This document shows positions 35,464 through 44,320 of a stretch of 64,000 nt of DNA, piece by piece. How positions within the stretch are numbered: the first letter of the stretch is position 1; the number at the start of each line of letters is the position of its first letter. The DNA lies in the NCBI RefSeq assembly GCF_022637555.1, contig NZ_CP093342.1, positions 124,001 through 188,000 on the forward strand, read 5' to 3'. A program made the position numbers and the translations under genes. The notes under the pieces were generated by a model. It saw only the letters and a program-made list of their open reading frames with translations, was not told where the DNA came from and did not search any database. The stretch is from Microbacterium sp. H1-D42 (GTDB taxonomy: Bacteria > Actinomycetota > Actinomycetes > Actinomycetales > Microbacteriaceae).

Positions 35464-35700
35464 ATGGCAGCAGTGTGCCAGGTGACCGGAGCTGTTCCCG
35501 GCTTTGGTCACAACATCTCGCACTCGCACCGCCGGACGAAGCGCCGCTTCGACCCGAACGTGCAGAAGAAGACGTACTACGTGCCGTCGCTCGGCCGTAA
35601 GGTCACCCTGAACGTGTCCGCCAAGGGCATCAAGGTGATCGACGTTCGCGGCATCGAGAAGGTTGTCGCAGACCTCAAGGCGAAGGGTGTGAAGCTCTAA
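35464..35700 (+). CDS. rpmB: 50S ribosomal protein L28, zinc-ribbon-free form
   Basis: A 78-aa large-subunit protein beginning [29 protein letters not shown], the L28 signature. Only one cysteine is present (Cys5), so the zinc-binding CxxC pairs of C-plus L28 are missing. It is first of a three-gene operon with L33 and S14 and overlaps rpmG by one base. AAGGAG seven bases upstream fixes the start. Confidence 0.97.
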   Translation: MAAVCQVTGAVPGFGHNISHSHRRTKRRFDPNVQKKTYYVPSLGRKVTLNVSAKGIKVIDVRGIEKVVADLKAKGVKL

Positions 35701-35870
35701 TGGCCAAGAAGGCTCAGGACGTACGTCCGATCATCAAGCTCCGTTCGACGGCGGGCACCGGTTACACCTACGTGACCAAGAAGAACCGTCGCAACACCCC
35801 CGACCGCCTTGTGCTGAAGAAGTACGACCCGGTGGTCCGCAAGCACGTCGAATTCCGAGAGGAGCGTTGA
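35700..35870 (+). CDS. rpmG: 50S ribosomal protein L33, zinc-free form
   Basis: A 56-aa protein, [21 protein letters not shown] onward, with [23 protein letters not shown] typical of L33. It has no cysteine at all, so it is the C-minus type that needs no zinc. The ATG overlaps the rpmB stop (TAATG), and rpsN follows three bases after its stop. Its length and frame fit L33 exactly. Confidence 0.96.
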   Translation: MAKKAQDVRPIIKLRSTAGTGYTYVTKKNRRNTPDRLVLKKYDPVVRKHVEFREER

Positions 35871-35873
35871 TCC

Positions 35874-36179
35874 ATGGCTAAGAAGAGCAAGATTGCTCGC
35901 AACGAGCAGCGCAAGGTCATCGTCGAGCGCTACGCAGAGCGTCGCCTCGAGCTGAAGAAGACCCTCGTCGACCCGAACGCGACCGATGAGGCCCGCGAGG
36001 CCGCTCGCCTCGGCCTGCAGAAGCTGCCGCGCAACGCGTCGCCGGTTCGCGTGCGTTCGCGTGACGCCATCGACGGCCGCCCCCGTGGCATGCTCACGAA
36101 GTTCGGCATCTCGCGTGTCCGCTTCCGTGACATGGCTCACCGTGGCGAGCTGCCCGGCATCACCAAGTCGAGCTGGTAA
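35874..36179 (+). CDS. rpsN: 30S ribosomal protein S14, long zinc-free form
   Basis: A 101-aa S14 of the long type, [14 protein letters not shown] ... LRKLP-like block [25 protein letters not shown], ending [24 protein letters not shown]. The short zinc form has CxxC-x-CxxC; here there are no cysteines. Together with L28 and L33 it makes a full set of zinc-free paralogues. A strong terminator follows. Confidence 0.97.
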   Translation: MAKKSKIARNEQRKVIVERYAERRLELKKTLVDPNATDEAREAARLGLQKLPRNASPVRVRSRDAIDGRPRGMLTKFGISRVRFRDMAHRGELPGITKSSW

Positions 36180-36192
36180 GCACCCGCTTTTG

Positions 36193-36224
36193 AAGGGGCG
36201 AGGATCTTCGGATCCTCGCCCCTT
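36193..36224 (+). terminator. Terminator of the rpmB-rpmG-rpsN operon
   Basis: A 14-bp GC-rich stem AAGGGGCGAGGATC with a TTCG tetraloop and perfect complement, starting 14 bases after the rpsN stop and followed by TCTG. Confidence 0.88.
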
Positions 36225-36279
36225 CTGCGTGTCCGGGAGGTGTGGCCAGCGTCACCGCGCGCTCGTTGCCGCCCCTGCT

Positions 36280-36350
36280 CGGGAGGAGAACTCACGCTCG
36301 GGAGGAGTGATTCCGGGCATCCATCCTCCCGATCCTGAGAAGTCCTCCCG
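36280..36350. repeat. Imperfect inverted-repeat element with duplicated CGGGAGGA modules
   Basis: Arms 36280-36306 and 36324-36350 match in 23 of 27 positions. CGGGAGGA occurs twice in the left arm and TCCTCCCG twice in the right. It lies alone in the gap between rpsN and the HU gene. Confidence 0.72.
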
Positions 36351-36593
36351 ATCCGGTGGTGGACTCGGTCGTCACGCGAGCGGCACCTCGTGCGGGCGCA
36401 ACCGCACTGGAGGACCCCCGAAATCTGTGACTCAAGTGACGGATGTTGCCCGACACGCTAAGAAAAGACTCCGAAACCCGCGAAATGACGCGGAAATCCG
36501 CTTCTTGGTTGGTACATTCGAGGCGGTCGATCTGACCAACGGGGGCTTCCCGAAACAAACAACTGCGACGGATCCTCGTCGCTGGAGGAAGAC
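36351..36593 (+). promoter_or_regulatory. Promoter and leader region of the HU gene
   Basis: No gene is seen here. A -10-like TACATT lies at 36513-36518, giving a leader of about 70 nt. The Shine-Dalgarno GGAGGAA is at 36584-36590. No clear -35 is seen. Confidence 0.45.
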
Positions 36594-36881
36594 ATGGCTG
36601 ACAAGTCCATCACCAAGACCGAGCTCGTCGCGAGCATCGCTTCCGCAACCGGCGAGAGCCAGGCCACTGTGTCGCGCGTTCTCGACTCGCTGTTCGGCAC
36701 CGTCTCCGACGCCGTCGCCAAGGGCAGCAAGGTCTCGATCCCGGGCTGGATCTCGTTCGAGCAGGTCGACACGGCCGCTCGCACCGGTCGCAACCCGCAG
36801 ACCGGCGCCGAGATCAAGATCCCGGCCGGCAAGCGCGTCAAGGTCACCGCAGGCTCCAAGCTGAAGGCAGCCGTCAAGTAA
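36594..36881 (+). CDS. HU-family nucleoid protein
   Basis: A 95-aa DNA-binding protein, MADKSITKTELVASIASATGES, with the beta-arm GRNPQTGAEIKIPAGKRVKVTAGSKL diagnostic for HU/IHF. It lacks the long Lys/Ala-rich tail of mycobacterial HupB, so it is the short HU type. It compacts DNA in the nucleoid. It has its own promoter and is followed by a strong terminator. Confidence 0.96.
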   Translation: MADKSITKTELVASIASATGESQATVSRVLDSLFGTVSDAVAKGSKVSIPGWISFEQVDTAARTGRNPQTGAEIKIPAGKRVKVTAGSKLKAAVK

Positions 36882-36896
36882 GACCGCTCCCGCAGC

Positions 36897-36926
36897 GAGA
36901 AGGCCGCCCCTCGGGGCGGCCTTCTC
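36897..36926 (+). terminator. Terminator of the HU gene
   Basis: A stem GAGAAGGCCGCCCC and its exact complement with a minimal TC loop, 15 bases after the stop codon and followed by TCGTCTTC. Confidence 0.87.
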
Positions 36927-36952
36927 TCGTCTTCGGCACGCGGTATCCGGCT

Positions 36953-36964
36953 TAGGCTGGAACA
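36953..36964 (+). promoter_or_regulatory. Leaderless -10 of the CopD-CtaG gene
   Basis: TAGGCT (36953-36958), six bases GGAACA, then GTG at 36965. Confidence 0.62.
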
Positions 36965-38959
36965 GTGAACTCGTACCGTCTCGCTGGCCTGGCGATCCTC
37001 GTCGTCAGCGCGGCCGCGGCGCTCGTCGTCGCCCTTGTGGTCGGCGGCGGTGCCGTCCCGCCGAAGCTGCTCGACCCCGGCCCCATCGTCATGTGGGGGC
37101 TGCCCGCCGCGAAGCTCATCGCCAACCTCGGGGCCGCCGCCATGCTCGGCTCGCTCGTGCTGGCGCTGTTCGGCCTGCGCAGCGGATCGCGCCCGTTCGA
37201 CATCGCGCTCGACACAGCATCCATCGGCGCCGCGGTCTTCACCATCGCCTCGGGAATCACCGCCTTCCTCACCTTCATGGCGGCCTTCAACCCGAAGCTC
37301 ACCGCCGACAACTCGTTCGGCGAGCAGTTCGGCCGCTTCCTGCTGGAGCTGCCCCTCGGCCAGGCATGGCTGATCACCACGCTGATGGGCGCGGTCATCA
37401 CCCTGCTCGTGTTCGGCTGGCGCAGCTGGACGGGCACCATGCTCACCGCCGTGCTCGCGGCAGCATCCTTCCTGCCGATGGCCACGCAGGGGCACTCCGG
37501 TGACGTCGCCGGACACACCGTCGCTGTGAACTCGATCCTGCTGCACACGATCGGCGCAGCCGTGTGGATCGGTGGCCTGATGCTGCTGATCCTGCTGCGT
37601 GGAATCGGCGCGAAGAAGAAGTCGGATGCTGATCGCATCGACCTTCCCGTGCTGGTCTCGCGCTACTCGTCGCTGGCGATCGCGGCGTTCGTCGTCGTGG
37701 CGTTCTCCGGCATCGCCCGCACGGTCGTCGCGCTCGGCGAGTGGAGCGAACTGCTCTCGCCGTACGGTCTGATCGTGCTGGGCAAAGCCGTGGTGCTGGT
37801 CGGCCTCGGCATGTTCGGCGCCTGGTACCGGCGGGCGCTCATCCCGCATCTGACGGGTGAGCGCGAGAAGCGCTCGTTCTGGACCCTCATCCTCGGTGAG
37901 CTCGCACTGATGGGCCTCGCGTCGGGTGCCGCAGCGGCACTCGCGCGCACACCACCTCCGATCGGCGAGGAGGCCCCGGCCGTGCAGACCCCGGCCGAGC
38001 GCCTCACCGACTCGCCGCTGCCGCCCGAGCTCGACCTGCAGCAGTGGCTGACCGCATTCGACCTCGACATCCTGTGGATCGTCGCGGTCGGCTTCGGCGC
38101 CTTCCTCTACATCGCCGGTCTCGTGCGGCTGCGGCGGCGCGGCGACAGCTGGCCGGTGCACCGCACGATCTTCTGGATGTTGGGGCTCGCAGTGCTGCTG
38201 TGGGTCACGAGCGGACCAGTCAACGCCTACCAGGAGTACCTGTTCAGCGTGCACATGCTGGGTCACATGATCCTCGGCATGGGCATCCCGCTGCTGCTGG
38301 TCATGGGCGCACCCGTCACCCTCGCCCTGCGCACGATCCACAAGCGCGACGACGGCACCCGCGGCGGACGGGAGTGGATCCTGTGGGCCGTGCACTCGCC
38401 GTACTCGCGCTTCATCACGCATCCATTCGTCGCCGCGGCGATCTTCGTGCTCTCGCTGTGGGCCTTCTACTTCACCGATCTCGTCCGCTGGGCGATGTAC
38501 GACCACCTCGGGCACGAGTGGATGATCATCCACTTCCTGATCTCGGGGTACCTGTTCGTGCTGACGCTGGTCGGCGTCGATCCGATCCCGTACCGGCTCC
38601 CGTACGCCGGACGCCTGATCACGCTCATCGCGGTGATGGCGATGCACGCCTTCTTCGGCATGGCGATCATGATGCAGGAGGGGCTGTTCGTCGCGGAGTG
38701 GTTCGGGTCGATGGGGCGCACCTGGGGTCCGCCCCCGATGGAGGATCAGTACATCGGCGGCGGCATCGCCTGGTCGGTGGGTGAGATCCCGACGCTCATC
38801 CTGGCGATCACGGTGGCGATCCAGTGGTCGCGGTCCGACGACAAACTGCAGCGGCGCCGCGATCGGCACGCCGATCGCACGGGGGATGCCGAGCTGGAGG
38901 AGTACAACGCCCAGCTCGCGAAGCTGGCCGAGCGCGACGAGCGGCAGACCGCGCGCTGA
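36965..38959 (+). CDS. CopD-CtaG fusion: copper resistance D and cytochrome c oxidase assembly protein
   Basis: A 664-aa polytopic membrane protein. Residues about 1-320 form a CopD-like domain with roughly nine helices, including the His-containing QGHSGDVAGHTVAVNSILLHTIGAAVWIG. Residues about 370-640 form a CtaG_caa3 domain with nine helices, including FSVHMLGHMILGMGIPLLL and MMQEGLFVAEWFG. Fused CopD-CtaG proteins are usual in actinobacteria and link copper uptake to maturation of the oxidase copper centres. CopC is encoded about 5 kb downstream. Leaderless GTG start. Confidence 0.9.
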   Translation: MNSYRLAGLAILVVSAAAALVVALVVGGGAVPPKLLDPGPIVMWGLPAAKLIANLGAAAMLGSLVLALFGLRSGSRPFDIALDTASIGAAVFTIASGITAFLTFMAAFNPKLTADNSFGEQFGRFLLELPLGQAWLITTLMGAVITLLVFGWRSWTGTMLTAVLAAASFLPMATQGHSGDVAGHTVAVNSILLHTIGAAVWIGGLMLLILLRGIGAKKKSDADRIDLPVLVSRYSSLAIAAFVVVAFSGIARTVVALGEWSELLSPYGLIVLGKAVVLVGLGMFGAWYRRALIPHLTGEREKRSFWTLILGELALMGLASGAAAALARTPPPIGEEAPAVQTPAERLTDSPLPPELDLQQWLTAFDLDILWIVAVGFGAFLYIAGLVRLRRRGDSWPVHRTIFWMLGLAVLLWVTSGPVNAYQEYLFSVHMLGHMILGMGIPLLLVMGAPVTLALRTIHKRDDGTRGGREWILWAVHSPYSRFITHPFVAAAIFVLSLWAFYFTDLVRWAMYDHLGHEWMIIHFLISGYLFVLTLVGVDPIPYRLPYAGRLITLIAVMAMHAFFGMAIMMQEGLFVAEWFGSMGRTWGPPPMEDQYIGGGIAWSVGEIPTLILAITVAIQWSRSDDKLQRRRDRHADRTGDAELEEYNAQLAKLAERDERQTAR

Positions 38960-38971
38960 CCGCAGCGGTGC

Positions 38972-40033
38972 TCAGCTGGGTGAGCCCACCCGGATCGACA
39001 CCGAGCCGTTCGGCAGCACCTGGATCGTGCCGTTCACCTGGAACGGCACGTCCTCTGCCAGCTCGCGAACCGCTCCGTCGTAGAGCGACTGGATCTCCAC
39101 GTCGATGTGGGCCATGGCATCCGTCGCCGGAATCGCCCAGCTCGCGCCGTCCGGCACGACTGTCACCTTCGGCTGCGACGTGATCGACCACTTCGGCATC
39201 GAGCCGGGCGCGAGCCGGTTCTGCACTTCGAGACCGAACGGGCAGGACGTCGGCAGCAGCACCTCCTGCTTCGCGCAGGTGGAGAGGAACTGCTCGACCT
39301 GCTGCTGCACGACCTCGACGAACTTCGCAGTGGGCTGCGCCTGCACATCGACCGGAGTGCTTGCTGAGGCCTTGTCGGAGAGCACGCTGACTCCGGGGGT
39401 CGCGGCGATGGCCGAATCCACGGTGACGGAATAGAGCCCCGGCGTCAGCACGAGCAGGTGCAGCGGATCCAGCGGGTCGGGATTCTCCTCATGCGCTGCG
39501 ACCTGCCGCCGATCGATCGCGAAGCCGTTGACGGCGAAGGTGTCGGATCCGCGCACGGTGAGCTCGATCTCGGCCAGCGGGCTGCGTTCGAACCGCCAGG
39601 CAGGCGTGACCCCCACCCAGCCGTCCTGCACCACCGAGAACGTGGTGCGGCCTTCCACTCCGCCCGCCTTGTACGAGACCTTGACCTGGTGGACGCCGTC
39701 CTTCTTGATGTCCGAGACGATCTCGATGTCGTCGAGCGGGGCGAGCGCGGCGTGGCGCAGCAGCGCTTCGGATGCTGTGCCGTGGATGCCCGATTCCTGC
39801 AGCACCGCGAGGTCGAGAGCCACACCGGGGACCCGCAGCGCGTCAGCCGCTCGTCCGGAGGCGAGCAGGTCGAGGTAGCGGTGCACGAACGCTGAGGGGC
39901 TGTAGAACTGCTTGTACAGTGAGGCACCGCCGGCCCCGAGTGCGGCGATGAGCAGGACGCCGATCAGGCCGAGGATGGTGAGGTCGATGCCGAGGCGTGC
40001 TCGCCTGCGTGACACCGTCCGCCCCTGCATCAT
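38972..40033 (-). CDS. Membrane-anchored protein of unknown function
   Basis: A 353-aa protein: a short basic N-terminus MMQGRTVSRRRARLGIDL, one membrane helix (about 19-42), then an extracytoplasmic region with NTF2-like features (YLDLLASGRAADAL) followed by beta-rich repeats. Two cysteines near 270 and 279 (STCAKQEVLLPTSCPF) could form a disulfide. No catalytic motif or named family is recognised. TAGACT at 40041-40046 lies seven bases before the ATG, supporting this start over 40051. Confidence 0.72.
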   Translation of the reverse strand: MMQGRTVSRRRARLGIDLTILGLIGVLLIAALGAGGASLYKQFYSPSAFVHRYLDLLASGRAADALRVPGVALDLAVLQESGIHGTASEALLRHAALAPLDDIEIVSDIKKDGVHQVKVSYKAGGVEGRTTFSVVQDGWVGVTPAWRFERSPLAEIELTVRGSDTFAVNGFAIDRRQVAAHEENPDPLDPLHLLVLTPGLYSVTVDSAIAATPGVSVLSDKASASTPVDVQAQPTAKFVEVVQQQVEQFLSTCAKQEVLLPTSCPFGLEVQNRLAPGSMPKWSITSQPKVTVVPDGASWAIPATDAMAHIDVEIQSLYDGAVRELAEDVPFQVNGTIQVLPNGSVSIRVGSPS

Positions 40034-40040
40034 GGCGCTC

Positions 40041-40046
40041 AGTCTA
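40041..40046 (-). promoter_or_regulatory. Leaderless -10 of the anchored-protein gene
   Basis: TAGACT on the minus strand, seven bases GAGCGCC, then ATG at 40033. Confidence 0.6.
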
Positions 40047-40108
40047 GGCAAGCGTGCCTGTGATCATGCCGAACTGCGTCGCGAGGGCATCCGCCGGCGA
40101 CAGCGAAC

Positions 40109-40120
40109 TAGCATGGTTGG
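40109..40120 (+). promoter_or_regulatory. Leaderless -10 of the PIF1-like helicase gene
   Basis: TAGCAT (40109-40114), six bases GGTTGG, then GTG at 40121. Confidence 0.62.
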
Positions 40121-41503
40121 GTGTCCGCCCCCGCCCTCTCCGACGAGCAGCAGAAGCTGTTCCGCCTGATCGAGGACACCGACGAGCACGTCTTCATCAC
40201 CGGTCGCGCCGGCACGGGCAAGTCGACCCTGCTGCAGCACTTCGCCTGGAACACCAAGAAGCAGATCGCGATCTGCGCGCCCACCGGCGTCGCGGCACTG
40301 AACGTCGAGGGGCAGACGATCCACTCGCTGTTCCGGCTGCCGATCGGGTTGATCGCCGAGGGCGAGATCGATCAGTCGGATCCCACCCGCCGGATCCTCA
40401 ACGCGATCGAGACTCTCGTGATCGACGAGATCTCGATGGTCAACGCCGATCTGATGGATGCCATCGACCGGTCGCTTCGGCAGGCCAGGGGCAAGCGGGG
40501 CCTCCCGTTCGGCGGGGTGCAGGTGGTGATGTTCGGCGACCCGTATCAGCTGGCGCCGGTGCCGCCGCGCGGCGACGAGCTGCGATACGTGCAGGATCAC
40601 TACCGCTCGTTCTGGTTCTTCGATGCCAAGGTGTGGACCGGTGGACTTGCCGGCGCCGACGGCGGGATGCTGGATCTCGGCATGCACGGTGCGCAGCTGC
40701 ATGTGCACGAGCTCGTGCACATCCACCGGCAGTCCGATGACGGATTCAAGGCGATGCTGAACGCCGTGCGCTACGGCCGCGTCACGGCTGAGATCGCCGG
40801 CACACTGAACGCGCAGGGCGCACGCACGCCTCCCGTTCCAGAGCCGGGCGAGGTGCCGATCATCACCCTCGCCACCCGGAACGACATCGTCAACAGCATC
40901 AACAAGCGCCACCTCGCGGCGCTGGAAGGGCGGGAGCAGACCGCGCACGCCGAGGTCAGCGGCGACTTCGGGCGCGGCGAGGCGAACTACCCCGCCGATG
41001 CAGAGCTCAAGCTGAAGATCGGCGCGCAGGTCATGTTCCTGCGCAACGACACGGCGATGCAGGGTGAGCCGCCACGGTGGGTGAACGGGTCGATCGGCAC
41101 GGTCACGCGCATCCTCGGCGACACGGTGCGCGTCGATGTCGACGGTGACGAGTTCGATGTCGAGCCCGCGGTCTGGGAGCGGTTCCGCTACGCCTACAAC
41201 CCGGGCACGAAGACGCTCAGCCGCGAGGTGGCGGCCGAGTTCACTCAGTTCCCGCTGCGGCTGGCGTGGGCGGTGACGATCCACAAGTCGCAGGGCAAGA
41301 CGTACGACCAGGCGATCGTCGACCTCGGCTCAGGGGCGTTCGCCCCTGGACAGACCTATGTGGCGCTGTCGCGCCTGACGAGCCTTGACGGTCTGTATCT
41401 GTCGCGTCCGCTGCGACCGAGCGACATCCGCGTCGACGAGGACGTGCGCCGGTTCATGCGCGAGGCGTGGGAGGCAAGACAGGCCGAGAAGGTCGGGAGC
41501 TGA
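40121..41503 (+). CDS. PIF1-like superfamily 1B DNA helicase
   Basis: A 460-aa helicase. Walker A GRAGTGKST (28-36), motif Ia CAPTGVAALNVEGQTIHSLF, Walker B LVIDEISMVN, motif III FGDPYQLAPVPP, and C-terminal motifs with AWAVTIHKSQGKTYDQ and YVALSRLTSLDGLYLS. All SF1B motifs are present. PIF1/RecD-like enzymes move 5' to 3' and resolve DNA structures; bacterial members are poorly studied. No nuclease domain. Single-gene unit with a hairpin after the stop. Confidence 0.88.
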   Translation: MSAPALSDEQQKLFRLIEDTDEHVFITGRAGTGKSTLLQHFAWNTKKQIAICAPTGVAALNVEGQTIHSLFRLPIGLIAEGEIDQSDPTRRILNAIETLVIDEISMVNADLMDAIDRSLRQARGKRGLPFGGVQVVMFGDPYQLAPVPPRGDELRYVQDHYRSFWFFDAKVWTGGLAGADGGMLDLGMHGAQLHVHELVHIHRQSDDGFKAMLNAVRYGRVTAEIAGTLNAQGARTPPVPEPGEVPIITLATRNDIVNSINKRHLAALEGREQTAHAEVSGDFGRGEANYPADAELKLKIGAQVMFLRNDTAMQGEPPRWVNGSIGTVTRILGDTVRVDVDGDEFDVEPAVWERFRYAYNPGTKTLSREVAAEFTQFPLRLAWAVTIHKSQGKTYDQAIVDLGSGAFAPGQTYVALSRLTSLDGLYLSRPLRPSDIRVDEDVRRFMREAWEARQAEKVGS

Positions 41504-41561
41504 GCGGGGCTCGGATGCCGTGGGAGCGGGATTCGGATGCCACGGCTGGCCGGCTCTCAGC
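41499..41561 (+). repeat. Hairpin element after the helicase gene
   Basis: Nested dyads GCTGAG/CTCAGC (41499-41504, 41556-41561) and GCCGTGG/CCACGGC (41517-41523, 41540-41546). TCGGAT occurs twice within. It may be a terminator or a member of the hairpin-element set; weaker than the others. Confidence 0.4.
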
Positions 41562-41571
41562 ATCCGCGCTC

Positions 41572-41577
41572 TAGACT
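41572..41577 (+). promoter_or_regulatory. -10 of the lipoprotein gene
   Basis: TAGACT lies 29 bases upstream of the ATG at 41607. A short leader with GGGAGAG follows, so this gene, unlike its neighbours, has a Shine-Dalgarno. Confidence 0.5.
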
Positions 41578-41606
41578 CGGAAGGTCCATCCCGGGAGAGT
41601 CGATAC

Positions 41607-42890
41607 ATGCATCTACGTTCGTCGCGCCGCGTGCGCGCTGTCGTCGGCGGCGCCGTCGCGCTCGCCCTGGTCCTGACCGGATGCTCTGGATCGGAGCCCG
41701 AGTTCAGCTACACACCCCCGAAGCAGGTCGACGCCAAGCTGTCCGATGACGTCACGGCACAGCTGCAGTCCGCCGTCGACCAGGCGATGGCCTCGTCCGG
41801 TTCGACCGGCGCGATCGTCGGCGTATGGGTGCCGTGGAGCGGCCAGTGGGTCGCCGGCGTCGGCACGCAGAGCGGTGGCGACAGCGCCAAGGTGACCGCC
41901 GACATGTCGTTCCGCATCGCGGATGTGACCCGGCTGATGACCTGCGACGTGCTGTACGGCCTGGCCGACGACGGCAAGGTGGAGCTGGACGAGCTGGTCA
42001 CGAAGCACGTCTCGGGTGTCGCCGACCTCGGCGACGCCACACTGCTGGACCTCTGCAACGGCACCAGCGGCGCCGGGTCCTCCGAGGCTTCCGTGAAGGC
42101 GAACTGGCTGAAGACCCCGGCACGTGAGTGGTCGCCGCTGCGTCTGGCGAGCTACGGCCTCGGCGTCCCTCGCGGCCCCGTCCACACGGCATACCGCGAT
42201 TCGGATGCGGGCTACCTGATCCTCGGCCTCGCACTCGAGCGCATCTCCGGCAAGACCGCCTCCGAGCTGATCGCCGAGTACGTCACGACGCCGCTCGGCC
42301 TGGCATCCACTGCTCTGCCCACTCCCGTCGCCGCCACGCCGACGCCGGGACCGGCGATGCACGGCAACTACCTGCCGGCCGTCGAAGGCGGATACGACTG
42401 CACCGCGCCGATCGACATCACCAAGATGTCGTCGAGCGTCGGCTACACCGACTCCGGCGCGACCTCGACGATCACCGACCTCGGACGCTACATCCAGGCC
42501 GAGGCGCGCCAGGCGCTGCGCGCTGAGAAGGCGGAACCGGCCCGCTTCGGACAGCCGCTGCCCTCGTCTGCGAAGGCGCCCAGCTGGTATCAGGCCACCG
42601 GCGGCGGCCTGATGGTGGGATCGATGATCGGTCAGCAGGGCTGGGTGCCCGGCTACGCGACGGCTGCGTACTCCGACCCGGCGACCGGCTTCACCGTCGC
42701 GGTGACCTTGAACAACTCCTCTGCAGGCAGCTCGATCGCCACCTACCTGGCCTGGCAGCTGGCAGCGATCGCCTCGAAGGCGCCGGCGGCGAAGGGGCAG
42801 ACCGCTCCGGAGTTCGGCCTGCCGTTCACCGCCGAGCAGTACGGCAAGAGCATCGCCGACGCCGCGATCTGCGCGCCGCCGAAGGAGTGA
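41607..42890 (+). CDS. Beta-lactamase/PBP-fold lipoprotein with lost catalytic residues
   Basis: A 427-aa lipoprotein: signal peptide with lipobox LTGC (Cys26) and a class-C beta-lactamase/DD-peptidase fold (about 45-420). At the position of the nucleophile motif F-R-I-x-S-V-T-K it reads FRIADVTRL (102-110), so the nucleophilic serine is Asp106 and the general-base lysine is Arg109 (codons GAT and CGG). The second motif YxN is YRDSD. It therefore should not acylate or hydrolyse beta-lactams and may be a peptidoglycan- or ligand-binding pseudoenzyme. It is full length and not frameshifted. Confidence 0.8.
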   Translation: MHLRSSRRVRAVVGGAVALALVLTGCSGSEPEFSYTPPKQVDAKLSDDVTAQLQSAVDQAMASSGSTGAIVGVWVPWSGQWVAGVGTQSGGDSAKVTADMSFRIADVTRLMTCDVLYGLADDGKVELDELVTKHVSGVADLGDATLLDLCNGTSGAGSSEASVKANWLKTPAREWSPLRLASYGLGVPRGPVHTAYRDSDAGYLILGLALERISGKTASELIAEYVTTPLGLASTALPTPVAATPTPGPAMHGNYLPAVEGGYDCTAPIDITKMSSSVGYTDSGATSTITDLGRYIQAEARQALRAEKAEPARFGQPLPSSAKAPSWYQATGGGLMVGSMIGQQGWVPGYATAAYSDPATGFTVAVTLNNSSAGSSIATYLAWQLAAIASKAPAAKGQTAPEFGLPFTAEQYGKSIADAAICAPPKE

Positions 42891-42937
42891 CCCGCAGGGC
42901 CTGCATCAGGTCGATCCCCTGATCCGGGCCGGCGTGA

Positions 42938-42949
42938 AAGGATGGATGG
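42938..42949 (+). promoter_or_regulatory. Probable leaderless -10 of the membrane-protein gene
   Basis: AAGGAT (42938-42943), six bases GGATGG, then GTG at 42950. The hexamer is weak but the spacing is exact. Confidence 0.4.
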
Positions 42950-43561
42950 GTGCGTCCGTCTCGTAGAATCCCGCTGCTGCGCGGGTTCGTCGGCGCCACG
43001 ATCGCGACCTTCGTCGCGCTGGTGTCGCACATCGTGGTGGGCGGCGCGATGCCAGGGATGCTGGGTGTCGCCGTCCCGTGGGTGCTGTCTCTGATGATCA
43101 GCACCCTGCTGGCCGGACGCCGTTTGTCGGTGGTCAGGCTGAGCGCTGCCGTAGTCCTGTCGCAGGGTCTGTTCCACGTGCTGTTCGTGCTCGGCAGCTT
43201 CAGCCCGCGCGGCGGCTTCGCGCCCCACGTGCACGGCAACGCACCGATGATCCTCGGCAACGGCACTGAGCTGCTTCCTGGCGCGGGGCTGATTCCCGAG
43301 GACGCCGGCATGTGGATCGCGCATGCCACTGCGGCCGTGCTCACCATCGTCGCGCTGCACCGCGGTGAGCGGATCGTGCGGGCACTCGCGTCCGTGGCAT
43401 CCGACGTCGCTCTGTGGCTGCGGCGAGCGGTCCTTGTCGCCGTCCTCGTGCGCCCCTCTGCTCCCTCCGCGCGGCGCTGGGCGCTCGTCGCCGCGCCGCG
43501 CCTGCGCGCCCGCCATCTCTCCGCGCTGGGCAGGCGCGGACCTCCGCCGGCTCTCATCTGA
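42950..43561 (+). CDS. Membrane protein upstream of copC
   Basis: A 203-aa protein with about four membrane helices (about 10-30, 36-58, 63-83, 118-138) and a basic C-terminal tail. HVLFVLGSFSPRGGFAPHVHGN contains several histidines between helices three and four. Position about 100 bases before copC suggests a link to copper, and similar proteins accompany copC in actinobacteria. No named family is recognised with certainty. Confidence 0.65.
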   Translation: MRPSRRIPLLRGFVGATIATFVALVSHIVVGGAMPGMLGVAVPWVLSLMISTLLAGRRLSVVRLSAAVVLSQGLFHVLFVLGSFSPRGGFAPHVHGNAPMILGNGTELLPGAGLIPEDAGMWIAHATAAVLTIVALHRGERIVRALASVASDVALWLRRAVLVAVLVRPSAPSARRWALVAAPRLRARHLSALGRRGPPPALI

Positions 43562-43657
43562 CTAGCCGCGCGCCGATCCGGTCGCGCGAATCAGGACGCC
43601 CTTGAGCGCCCGCACAGATGCAGACGCCGCTTCGCGGCATCCGAAGAGAGGTTTTCC

Positions 43658-44287
43658 ATGTTCCGTATCCGCACCACCCTCGCCGTCGTCGCAGTGGCCG
43701 TCGTCGCCGGCCTCGCCATCAGCGCTCCCGCCTCCGCGCACGACGAAGTCGTCGCGAGCACCCCGGCGTCGGGTGAGCAGCTGACCGCCGCCCCCGAGCA
43801 GGTCACGCTGACATTCTCGAACCAGCTGCTCTCGCTGGAGGAGAACAGCGGTACAGCCATGACCGTCGAGGACGAGTCAGGCACTGATTGGGTCGCAGGC
43901 GCTCCCGTGGTCGAGTCCGACACCGTCACCACGCCGCTCAAGCCGGGCATGCCCAACGGCGCCTACCTGGTCACCTGGAAGGTGGTCTCCAGCGACGGGC
44001 ATCCGACCTCGGGCGAGTACTCGTTCTCGGTTGCCGCCGCCGAAGTCGCCCCGACCGAGGCGCCGACGACCGCGCCGACCGAGGCGGTCGCGCCGAAGAC
44101 CGAGCAGCCTCGGCCGAGCGAGACGCCGATCGCCGCACCCGCCGATGACGCTCCCTGGCCGCTGCTGATCGGCCTCGGTGTGCTGTTGCTCGCCGCGGTG
44201 ATCGTGCTGATCGTGATCGTCGCGCGCAAGAAGCGCCCGGCACCGGCATCCGCCGACGGTGAACCGACCACGGACCCGACGGCCTGA
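43658..44287 (+). CDS. copC: CopC/YobA-family copper-binding protein, membrane-tethered
   Basis: A 209-aa protein. The signal peptide ends ASA, so the mature protein starts with His (HDEVVASTPASGEQL), the CopC N-terminal Cu(II) ligand. The beta-sandwich runs to about residue 125 with SSDGHPTSGEYSFSV carrying the second conserved His. Then come a Thr/Pro/Glu linker and a C-terminal membrane helix (about 165-188) with basic tail. It would pass copper to CopD, encoded in the fusion gene at 36965. Confidence 0.92.
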   Translation: MFRIRTTLAVVAVAVVAGLAISAPASAHDEVVASTPASGEQLTAAPEQVTLTFSNQLLSLEENSGTAMTVEDESGTDWVAGAPVVESDTVTTPLKPGMPNGAYLVTWKVVSSDGHPTSGEYSFSVAAAEVAPTEAPTTAPTEAVAPKTEQPRPSETPIAAPADDAPWPLLIGLGVLLLAAVIVLIVIVARKKRPAPASADGEPTTDPTA

Positions 44288-44320
44288 CGCCCCGCGCGCC
44301 CGCCCCGCGCCCACCCCGCT

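Noticed and set aside
36458..38869. 803-codon open frame on the minus strand opposite CopD-CtaG
   Set aside because: High-GC shadow frame: dense in Arg, His, Gln and Asp with no domain, opposite a clear membrane protein gene.
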